Below are positions 1 through 6,537 of a DNA stretch of 64,000 bases, piece after piece (the stretch's first letter is position 1; each line of letters starts with the position of its first letter). The DNA lies in the NCBI GenBank assembly GCA_040905145.1, contig JBBDSC010000197.1, forward strand, positions 20,483 through 84,482, written 5' to 3'. Both the position numbers and the translations under genes were made by a program. Source of the DNA: DATGMS01 sp040905145. Lineage in GTDB: Bacteria > Bacteroidota > Bacteroidia > Cytophagales > Cyclobacteriaceae. The notes beneath the pieces are model-generated. The model did no database searches. It was given only the letters and a program-made list of their open reading frames with translations, and was not told the origin of the DNA.

Positions 1-402
1 AAAAGAATTTTCTCCTCTCCTGCCATGTTCCTCATCGGTCGGATTCCAATGGCCTCCTGCAGAAGTAGCATCGGGAGCGCTACAATCACCATTCTCGTGG
101 AGATGCACTGCATGTTCCCCAGGTGGTAAATTTTCCGCCCGGAGCATTAGGTGAACCTCACCGTCCTCCCCCCTCTGTGTAAAAGTGGCTGTTCCAGTAA
201 CATTACTATCACTTGCGCCTGAAAGTATTGCAGTGGCAGTTTGTTCGGTGGTTTCCGGATCGGTCATCTCCCCCAACTCACCAGATCCAGGTGCCAATCC
301 AAGGCTATCAGAAACATCATCCCCTGTATTATTTGTACCTGGTCCACATGCAAATAAAATGCTTGCTGCACTCATAAAAAGAAAATAATTTACTTTTTTC
401 AT
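1..402 (-). CDS. sodC: Cu/Zn superoxide dismutase family lipoprotein (3' end cut by window)
   Basis: The reverse strand is open from an ATG at 402 to the window edge (134 codons, no stop). The start encodes a lipoprotein signal with lipobox LFAC and Cys19, so the protein should be exported and lipid-anchored. Residues near 95-120 carry the Cu/Zn superoxide dismutase signature: HLHENGDCSAPDATSAGGHWNP, in which the two histidines of HLH and the one of GGHWNP are the usual copper ligands. The family dismutates superoxide in the periplasm or at the outer membrane. The C-terminal half, with the remaining metal ligands and catalytic arginine, lies outside the window, so catalytic integrity cannot be judged. 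Confidence 0.88.
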   Translation of the reverse strand, partial: MKKVNYFLFMSAASILFACGPGTNNTGDDVSDSLGLAPGSGELGEMTDPETTEQTATAILSGASDSNVTGTATFTQRGEDGEVHLMLRAENLPPGEHAVHLHENGDCSAPDATSAGGHWNPTDEEHGRRGENSF

Positions 403-950
403 AATGATATATGTTTAGTAATATTCATATTTCACAAAGGAAAACCATGCCAAAATCCCATCCGTTAGATTCGTGTCTGTCAATAAACTATAATTAGAAA
501 AATCCGCCTATAGATCAAGTTGATATTCGGAGAGAAAGACCCAGAATATCTGCATAAATCTGCGGGAACCCACCATTATGGACAGATTCTAGGTTACAAG
601 AGTTTTAGAAGAGTTGAAGTCCTTTAAAATTGGATTAGTCGGATGGGGTGTTGACGAAACATATTGTGTCTTACGGGAAACATCATAAGGAACAAAGAAA
701 GGGACGATTTAATTAAGTTCTGTAAATAAACTTTTTATATAGGCTTGTCTTATTAAAACAGACAATTTTAAATTTTAATTTTCTCTGGAATGCTTTTTGA
801 TTTTGAAGTTAAAAGCATTCCTTTTCGAGGCTCAAATATTTCAAGATGTCATTTGGCAAAAAGGAAGATTCCATAGATCCATAACCCAATTGAATTTTAA
901 ATATCCATTGAAGGATTAAATAAACGTTAAACCCATAAAAACTAAAAGTT
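403..950. other. Intergenic region upstream of dodecin; one strong hairpin
   Basis: AT-rich stretch between two divergent genes. No reading frame here looks like a real gene on either strand. The only clear structure is the inverted repeat at 787-821, listed separately. Confidence 0.6.
787..821 (+). promoter_or_regulatory. 11-bp hairpin upstream of dodecin
   Basis: GGAATGCTTTT and AAAAGCATTCC form a perfect 11-bp stem with a 13-nt loop, followed by TTTT. A related hairpin with the same flank (TTTTCTCTGGAAT) and compensating stem changes sits upstream of the second dodecin copy at 5257-5298. It could be a terminator-like leader structure or a protein site; function is unknown. Confidence 0.5.
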
Positions 951-1157
951 ATGTCTATTGTAAAAGTAATTGAAGTAATAGCCGGCTCAGATAAAGGTTT
1001 TGAGGATGCCGTTCACAACGCGTTAAAGGAAGCTTCAAAGTCTGTAAAAAACATTGAATCTGTTTATGTCAAACATTTTAAAGCCAATGTAACGGACGGT
1101 AAAATAGTTTCTTACGGGGTAAATGCAAAAGTTTCATTTAGAGTTGAGCATGATTAA
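951..1157 (+). CDS. Dodecin family flavin-binding protein
   Basis: A 68-residue protein with the full dodecin pattern: N-terminal strand MSIVKVIEVIAGSDKGFEDA, the helix AVHNALKEASKSVKNI, and the two C-terminal strands ending in FRVEHD. Dodecins are small beta-alpha-beta-beta proteins that assemble into hollow dodecamers and store or buffer flavins (riboflavin or FMN) in the cytoplasm. Length matches the family (about 65-75 residues). A small charged protein follows 19 nt downstream and the pair ends at a terminator at 1355. A broken second dodecin copy lies at 5337. No Shine-Dalgarno site is visible, as is usual in this phylum. Confidence 0.92.
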   Translation: MSIVKVIEVIAGSDKGFEDAVHNALKEASKSVKNIESVYVKHFKANVTDGKIVSYGVNAKVSFRVEHD

Positions 1158-1176
1158 TAACTAAATTCCTTAAAAT

Positions 1177-1335
1177 ATGAAAAGTAATTCACAAGAGAGC
1201 CAAAAGAAAAACAAGAAAGTAGATGCCAGTGACGATACGCTGGGGGAGAATACGGAGCAGACCCCTTTAGCAAAAGAACTGGAAAAAGAAAAACAGAAAA
1301 AGAAAAATAAAGAAAGGCCAAAGCAAGGCGATTAA
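1177..1335 (+). CDS. Small lysine/glutamate-rich hypothetical protein
   Basis: A 52-codon frame starting with ATG at 1177 and ending in TAA at 1335, 19 nt after the dodecin stop and just before a terminator, so it is probably co-transcribed with dodecin. The product is very hydrophilic: a Ser/Gln/Lys-rich start, a central acidic part (DASDDTLGENTEQ) and a Lys/Glu-rich tail, likely disordered or a single helix. I recognise no family. Support is position, start codon and the directly following terminator; no homology is claimed. Confidence 0.5.
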   Translation: MKSNSQESQKKNKKVDASDDTLGENTEQTPLAKELEKEKQKKKNKERPKQGD

Positions 1336-1354
1336 CCTTGACGCAAGATAAATC

Positions 1355-1388
1355 AAAAAAGGGAGGTTCTATGGTCTCTCTTTTTTTT
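1355..1388 (+). terminator. Intrinsic terminator after dodecin/small ORF
   Basis: A run of six A, GGGAG, a 10-nt loop, CTCTC and eight T. The arms pair (one G-T wobble) and the T run follows directly, a standard Rho-independent terminator. Confidence 0.7.
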
Positions 1389-1790
1389 ATTGAAGGATGA
1401 ATTTAATTATTTAGCTGCTATCGTGGAGTAAATTTTGAAAAATTTTATAAACATTTTTTAATTACCCTTTTGTGATTGTCTCGTAAAAACTTTCAAATAA
1501 TCCAATTTTTATTTACTTTAGCCAGATGTGATCTACATAAATAAATACCCCAAAAATTTTCTTATCAAAAGAAAAATCTTCGCCTTTGGATTTTCCATTA
1601 AATCAATGTAATAATTCTTTGCTCAGATAGTTTCTAAGGAAATATTTGGAAAAACCATTTACCATTTTTAAATGGTGGTTAAAAAAATCACATAAAATTG
1701 AAGATCCTCGGCTGACAGTTAATTAAGGGATCAATTTTTCTAAACCTATATTTTTATAGTTAATGGAAATGTAATCTAAAGCTTAAATAA
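1389..1790. other. Intergenic region upstream of the sugar-acid dehydratase
   Basis: About 400 AT-rich bases without a credible gene. A near-consensus -7 element (TACTTTAG at about 1514) is visible but has no convincing -33 partner, so no promoter is called. Confidence 0.5.
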
Positions 1791-3509
1791 ATGAGTGATG
1801 AAAAGAAGTTAAGAAGCAGGGAATGGTTTGGACGCACAGGCAAGGATGGATTTATATACCGGGCCTGGATGAAGAACCAGGGCATACCAGCCCGTGAGTT
1901 TGAAGGCAAACCGGTGATTGGCATCTGTAATACCTGGTCAGAACTCACCCCTTGCAATGCCCATTTCAGGGAACTGGCAGAATCTGTCAGGCGCGGGATA
2001 ATAGAAGCAGGAGGGTTTCCTGTTGAGTTTCCTGTCATGTCTCTGGGAGAAACCTTGATAAAGCCTACCGCCATGCTCTACCGCAATCTGGCCAGTATGG
2101 ATGTCGAGGAATCCATCAGGGCCAATCCCATAGACGGGGTTGTGCTGATGTGCGGCTGCGATAAGACCACGCCCTCTCTGGTCATGGGTGCCTGCAGTGT
2201 GGACATTCCCACTTTGGTCGTCTCCGGAGGGCCTATGCTCACAGGAAAATACAAAGGCAAGGATATCGGCACATCCGATCTTTGGCGCTTCAGCGAAGCC
2301 CACCGATCGGGTGAGATGAGCCTGCAGGCCATGGCCGATGCTGAAGCAGGGATGTGCCGTAGCCGGGGCCACTGCGCCGTCATGGGAACCGCCTCCACCA
2401 TGGCCGGCATGGTCGAATCCCTGGGCCTGTCTTTGCCGCACAATGCGGCCATCCCAGCCGCTGATTCCAGGAGGAAAGTGCTTGCCCAGTTATCGGGGAT
2501 AAGAATTGTTGAAATGGTGAAGGAAGATTTAAAGCTTTCTAAAATCCTTACCCGGGAAGCCTTTACCAATGCCATTGTCACCAATGCTGCCATCGGCGGA
2601 TCCACCAACTTTATCATTCACTTAACGGCCATTGCCGGAAGAATCGGGGTGGATTTAAAACTGGAGGATTTTGACAACGTCAGCACCAATGTGCCCCTGA
2701 TAGCCAATCTCCAGCCGGCCGGCCAGTATTTTATGGAAGACCTGTTTTATGCCGGGGGCATACCCGCAGTTTTAAAAGAGCTGAAGGATTATCTTCATAA
2801 CGATTGCCTGACCGTGAACGGGAGGACAATTGCGGAGAATTACGAAGACAGTGTCTGTTACAACCGGGAGGTGATCACCACCGTAGATGCTCCTTTCAAC
2901 CCGATTTCGGGTATTGTGGTGCTAAAAGGAAACATCTGTGAAAACGGGGCCGTGCTGAAACCGGCCTGTGCCACTGACGAAATGATGCAGCATACCGGAA
3001 AGGCGGTGGTATTTAAAGATATTGAAGATTACAAGGCCAGGATCGATGATCCTGAGTTGGAGGTGGAAGCCAGCAGTGTGCTCGTATTGCAAAATGTGGG
3101 GCCCAAAGGCTATCCCGGAATGCCGGAAGTGGGAAATATGGGCATACCCAAAAAGCTTTTAATGGAGGGCGTGACGGATATGGTCCGCATTTCAGATGGC
3201 AGGATGAGCGGAACGGCTTTTGGAACCATTATCCTTCATGTATCCCCCGAAGCGGCCGATGGCGGTACCTTGGGCGTCATCGAAAACGGGGATATGATCA
3301 CCTTGGATGTAGCTAACCGTTCCCTACATGTACATCTGGATGAAGAGGAACTGAGCAGGAGAAAAAATAATTGGAAGCCATTGCCAAATGAAACGTCAAG
3401 AGGCTATGTGAAAATGCATGTCAAGCATGTACAGCAGGCCCATCTGGGTGCCGATCTGGATTTTTTACGGGGAGGTTCTGGAAGTGAGGTGATCAGGGAT
3501 TCCCATTGA
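1791..3509 (+). CDS. IlvD/Edd family sugar-acid dehydratase (arabinonate dehydratase-like)
   Basis: A 572-residue protein of the IlvD/Edd family, which removes water from dihydroxy acids or aldonic acids using an Fe-S cluster and Mg2+. The N-terminus (RSREWFGRTGKDGFIYRAWMKNQG) and the C-terminus ending in GGSGSEVIRDSH resemble L-arabinonate/xylonate-type dehydratases more than the IlvD of branched-chain amino acid synthesis. Probable cluster cysteines are in TPCNAH, CGCDKTTPS and SRGHCAVMG; the active-site region DGRMSGTAFGT is intact. No ilv genes are nearby, which also argues for sugar-acid breakdown. The gene is more GC-rich than its surroundings. Exact substrate is inferred and not certain. 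A strong terminator follows. Confidence 0.85.
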   Translation: MSDEKKLRSREWFGRTGKDGFIYRAWMKNQGIPAREFEGKPVIGICNTWSELTPCNAHFRELAESVRRGIIEAGGFPVEFPVMSLGETLIKPTAMLYRNLASMDVEESIRANPIDGVVLMCGCDKTTPSLVMGACSVDIPTLVVSGGPMLTGKYKGKDIGTSDLWRFSEAHRSGEMSLQAMADAEAGMCRSRGHCAVMGTASTMAGMVESLGLSLPHNAAIPAADSRRKVLAQLSGIRIVEMVKEDLKLSKILTREAFTNAIVTNAAIGGSTNFIIHLTAIAGRIGVDLKLEDFDNVSTNVPLIANLQPAGQYFMEDLFYAGGIPAVLKELKDYLHNDCLTVNGRTIAENYEDSVCYNREVITTVDAPFNPISGIVVLKGNICENGAVLKPACATDEMMQHTGKAVVFKDIEDYKARIDDPELEVEASSVLVLQNVGPKGYPGMPEVGNMGIPKKLLMEGVTDMVRISDGRMSGTAFGTIILHVSPEAADGGTLGVIENGDMITLDVANRSLHVHLDEEELSRRKNNWKPLPNETSRGYVKMHVKHVQQAHLGADLDFLRGGSGSEVIRDSH

Positions 3510-3512
3510 CAA

Positions 3513-3550
3513 AAAGGGAGTGATCTATGGTGATCACTCCCTTTAGTTTG
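3513..3550 (+). terminator. Terminator after the dehydratase
   Basis: AAAGGGAGTGATC and GATCACTCCCTTT form a perfect 13-bp stem with a 6-nt loop. The following T run is weak (TTTAGTTTG). Confidence 0.7.
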
Positions 3551-3659
3551 ACGGCATACCGGAAGAAATTTTTTCATTCGAGTTCTGGTAATCCTTAAGT
3601 AAAACTATTTTATCCAGGCAGAGCAAAAACCTGCTGTTTTACTATTTATTAAAAATCAT

Positions 3660-3893
3660 ATGGAACTCTATGAAAAACTTTATACCATCATCGAAGATGT
3701 AACCGGATATCCAAAGTTGGAAATTATTCCTGAACTGAAACTGGTTGAAAATCTGGGGCTAGACCCCCTTAAAAAGTTGGAATTGATTTTTGCGATAGAA
3801 ATTGGGTTTCAGATCGATATCCCTGCCCAAAAAGTCTACACCATCAAGAAGGTAGCGGATTTGATCAATGAAATCAGATGGGAAAAAATTTGA
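3660..3893 (+). CDS. Acyl carrier protein-like protein lacking the phosphopantetheine serine
   Basis: A 77-residue protein with the length, spacing and C-terminal pattern of acyl carrier proteins: VENLGLDPLKKLELIFAIEIGF, IDIPAQKV and a final helix KKVADLINEI. In functional carriers the D-S-L serine carries 4'-phosphopantetheine. Here position 36 is proline (codons GAC CCC CTT), so it should not be modifiable. A single TCC to CCC change would explain this. The next gene 51 nt downstream is a similarly inactivated phosphohexomutase relative, and the two are probably co-transcribed. It could be a scaffold or regulatory ACP homologue. Fold assignment is by eye and fairly sure; function is unknown. 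Confidence 0.7.
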   Translation: MELYEKLYTIIEDVTGYPKLEIIPELKLVENLGLDPLKKLELIFAIEIGFQIDIPAQKVYTIKKVADLINEIRWEKI

Positions 3894-3944
3894 TCCCAAT
3901 GAGCATCAGTAAAAGCAATCTCAACAATCTAATAATATAGTATC

Positions 3945-4952
3945 ATGAAAGTTTTAATCACAGTTTATTCCAAATCTGAAACATTGGATCTGGGGTTTTT
4001 AATAGAAGATATCATAACGGAAATTTATCCAATACAGGAACCTGAAAAACAAAATCCAAAACCGTTTACCGCACTTCAAATAAAGCCGGCATTGGATTAT
4101 GCCATGAAACATGAATTTGATCTTGTGGTGTGTGCTGATCCAATTTATGAGAGGCTTGCCATTGCGGTTCGAAAATACAGAAGAGGGGCTTTTATCTTCC
4201 TGAACATCCATCAACTGGCCGCTATCCTATTCAACCGGTGGAATCAAAAAGCCCCGGAAGAAAGCCTTCTGTGCTTAAAGTCCATTCACCTCTCTGATAT
4301 GCTTGATAATATGGCTGCCCAATTTGAATTGGATTGTATTAGGCGTATAATTAATCCGGGAGAATTAAAAAAGGAGGTGGGAAAGCATCAAGCACTGGAT
4401 GAAAAACAATCCATCTGTGCTTTTAATATTGACCAGCAAGTAATCCATACAGGATACACTTTTGGTGAAGTTATCCAATTGTTGATTGAATTGGAAAAAG
4501 ATAGAAGAAACAGGGGGGAAACAATATTTGACGAACTCATGGAACTTTACCAACAATACGGTTTTTATAAGGAGAAAGCAGTTTCCGTCGATTTTACCGG
4601 AGAAAAACAAAAAAAGAACCTGCTTTCAATCATGGAAGGAATTAGAAAAGATCCAAATATATTGGAACATATACTGCCGTTAAGTACCATTACAGATTAC
4701 CGTAAAGGGAAAAAGAAAAATCTGTTGACAAACAAAAATTATGAATTTATAAATATAACCGGCAATGTTCTTAGGATTGACTCCACCCGTAATATTTCTT
4801 TGACTTTTGCACCTTCAGATGCCAGGATGATTCATTATGCAAGCATCAGAGTGGGCATTACTTCCAAAGGTCAATATGCGGACCGAAACCAAGATCTGGA
4901 CCTGGAAATTATCAATGCCATCAAAATGCTGAACAAAGTCCTGAAAAAGTAA
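3945..4952 (+). CDS. Degenerate phosphoglucomutase/phosphomannomutase-like protein, no catalytic motifs
   Basis: 335 residues aligning by eye to domains II-IV of alpha-D-phosphohexomutases. The metal loop DPDADR/DPDCDR is replaced by DPIYER (65-70), still followed by the typical AIAVRK...FIFLN.HQLAAILFN context. The sugar-binding GFEESYGY region is ICAFNIDQQ (157-164). The domain III/IV linker ETIFDELMELYQQYGFYKE is well kept. The phosphate loop RPSGTEPK is FAPSDAR (288-294). Domain I with the phosphoserine (TASHNP) is absent; the start at 3945 corresponds to the start of domain II. The frame is intact, so this looks like a maintained pseudoenzyme and not a decayed gene. It sits behind an ACP-like gene that also lost its active residue. 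Inference: a binding or regulatory role. Confidence 0.72.
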   Translation: MKVLITVYSKSETLDLGFLIEDIITEIYPIQEPEKQNPKPFTALQIKPALDYAMKHEFDLVVCADPIYERLAIAVRKYRRGAFIFLNIHQLAAILFNRWNQKAPEESLLCLKSIHLSDMLDNMAAQFELDCIRRIINPGELKKEVGKHQALDEKQSICAFNIDQQVIHTGYTFGEVIQLLIELEKDRRNRGETIFDELMELYQQYGFYKEKAVSVDFTGEKQKKNLLSIMEGIRKDPNILEHILPLSTITDYRKGKKKNLLTNKNYEFINITGNVLRIDSTRNISLTFAPSDARMIHYASIRVGITSKGQYADRNQDLDLEIINAIKMLNKVLKK

Positions 4953-5336
4953 AACTTCACTTAAACAACAGGTATCATTCCAAATACGCTAGACCTAAGA
5001 AAACCGGTTTTGCCCTGCAGCATTTTTCTTAATTTTCTTACTATGAACCTTTTAAACCAAAAATAGGACAATTTCTATCAGGCAAAACAGGAAGTGATTT
5101 ATCTGGGCTTCAATTCTCATTCTGATCAAAGGGGAGTGCGGGTAGCGAATTGTATCTATAGAGCAACATTATAATCAGCTTTTAATAGTATACAAAAAAA
5201 CCTGCTTTAAAACTTCATTTTGATGTGGGATTCAGCAAAAAAAACAGTTTTTCTCTGGAATAATTTTTGCATAAAAAATGATGTAATTTTATTATTCCCA
5301 GTGGGAATAAATGTTAAACCTTAAAAAAATAAAACC
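4953..5336. other. Intergenic region upstream of the broken dodecin copy
   Basis: AT-rich, no gene seen on either strand. Contains the hairpin at 5257-5298 that matches the one upstream of the intact dodecin gene. Confidence 0.55.
5257..5298 (+). promoter_or_regulatory. Hairpin upstream of the dodecin remnant, partner of 787-821
   Basis: GGAATAAT and ATTATTCC form an 8-bp stem. The flank TTTTCTCTGGAAT is shared with the 787-821 hairpin. Stem positions 6-7 differ (GC there, AA here) and the opposite arm has changed to match, which suggests the pairing matters. Confidence 0.45.
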
Positions 5337-5456
5337 ATGAGTATTGTAAAAGTGATTGAAGTAATTGCCGGTTCAGAAAAAAGTTTTGATGATGCCGTCC
5401 AAAACGCCTTAAATGAGGCTTCAAAGTTCTCCACTCCTTTCTTTCCAACTAACTGA
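5337..5456 (+). pseudogene. Truncated second dodecin gene
   Basis: ATG at 5337 opens with MSIVKVIEVIAGSEKSFDDA and continues VQNALNEASK, about 85 percent identical to the first 30 residues of the dodecin at 951. After the codon for Lys30 the sequence becomes unrelated (FSTPFFPTN, stop at 5456), so the second half including both C-terminal strands is gone. The upstream region and start context resemble those of the intact copy. This is a duplicated gene cut by a deletion or rearrangement at about 5426. A 39-residue product could be made but cannot form the dodecin fold. Confidence 0.85.
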
Positions 5457-5607
5457 TAAGCTGGCTCCTTTTTTGAAAGATTCATTGCCAACTGATTAAC
5501 TTCCAAGACTAAAGCGAGATAAAAAAATAACAGAGAGAATAACAACAGGTAGATCCCTTAATAACTTTAGGCTCTGGGGCAAAAATAGCCCAATCATTTT
5601 TTTTATT

Positions 5608-6246
5608 TTAAGGCAGTGGCTTGACCATGATATCCTTGAAATAGATCACACTCTTAGGGTCATGGGCCTGTAAGGCAAAAGTGCCCCTATCGATTTTTTT
5701 CTCACCTGCATCTGCGGACCTGTTTTTGTCTTCAGACTCCACATACTCTACGACGGTTTTGCCATTGACTTTGATGGTGACCTTGTCCCCTTGTACAATA
5801 ATGTGCTCAGTATACCACTCATTGTCTTCCACGTAGGCTTCCTTCACATCATCAAAAGAATATAAGCTCCCTGTTTTTCTCCAATCACCATGGGATTGGT
5901 TGACCTGAACTTCATAGCCTTTTGAAGGCCATCCATCTTCCTGGAAATTTGTATGGAAGAATATGCCCGAATTGGCTCCTGGCTCAGTCTTCACTTTTGC
6001 CTTGAACTCAAAATTTTTGAAATCGTGATTCTGTACAGGGCCTACATAAAACAAATGGGCTCTTGGACCGTCCACCTTAATGGTTCCATCAACAATGGAA
6101 AAAGATTCGGGATTTTCACTGGCTTTCCAACCGTCAAAGGTTTCCCCATTCCAAAGAGAGATCCAGCCATCTTTATCTGCCTTTTGGGCAAAAGTAGCTA
6201 TGGAAAAAAAAGCTAATACACAAATAAGAATTGTTTTTTTCATCAT
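5608..6246 (-). CDS. DUF1080 (3-keto-disaccharide hydrolase-type) exported protein
   Basis: 212 residues: Sec signal peptide (MMKKTILICVLAFFSIATFAQ), then one DUF1080 domain with its hallmark features: WISLWNGETFDGWK, a concanavalin-like core (NFEFKAKVKTEPGANSGIFFHT), and the C-terminal GTFALQAHDPKSVIYFKDIMVKPL. Members of this family bind or hydrolyse sugars in the periplasm and include 3-keto-disaccharide hydrolases, which act after a Gfo/Idh/MocA-type oxidoreductase makes the 3-keto sugar. A TAT-exported Gfo/Idh/MocA protein lies at 19912, but the two are far apart. The start may be the first or second of two adjacent ATG codons. Substrate unknown. Confidence 0.85.
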   Translation of the reverse strand: MMKKTILICVLAFFSIATFAQKADKDGWISLWNGETFDGWKASENPESFSIVDGTIKVDGPRAHLFYVGPVQNHDFKNFEFKAKVKTEPGANSGIFFHTNFQEDGWPSKGYEVQVNQSHGDWRKTGSLYSFDDVKEAYVEDNEWYTEHIIVQGDKVTIKVNGKTVVEYVESEDKNRSADAGEKKIDRGTFALQAHDPKSVIYFKDIMVKPLP

Positions 6247-6334
6247 GGTTTTTAATTTATAATCTATTACAAGGTTTTTAAGTTCTACTATACTGGGTGT
6301 AATTTAATAGAAAAAGTATAAATGGTTCTATAGT

Positions 6335-6395
6335 TTAACTTTTCGTTAACACATTTAACCTTCTGTTAAGGGTAATTAACCTTTACTTCTCCCAA
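6335..6395 (+). promoter_or_regulatory. Array of five TTAAC-like half sites upstream of receptor gene
   Basis: TTAAC or TTAAG occurs at 6335, 6346, 6355, 6366 and 6376 (steps 11, 9, 11, 10), followed by CTTCTCCCAA at 6386. The same arrangement, without any gap, occurs at 11521-11581 upstream of the histidine kinase gene. Half sites spaced near one helical turn are typical of OmpR/PhoB-type regulators. Likely a binding site for the response regulator encoded at 9454; this is inference. Confidence 0.65.
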
Positions 6396-6537
6396 CTGCG
6401 TATAAAATTTCTCTTCTTTTGTATCATCAAATAAGTCATGCTATAGATGTTTTAAGCCGATTAATCAAAAGACGCTATTCCATCAGATCATATCACGGTA
6501 TATCGAAAATCCCAAAAGTTATTTTAACCCTATTATT

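Noticed and set aside
5321..5545. A 74-codon minus-strand frame antisense to the dodecin remnant
   Set aside because: Its second half is exactly antisense to the recognisable dodecin fragment and it has no family features; treated as a chance frame.
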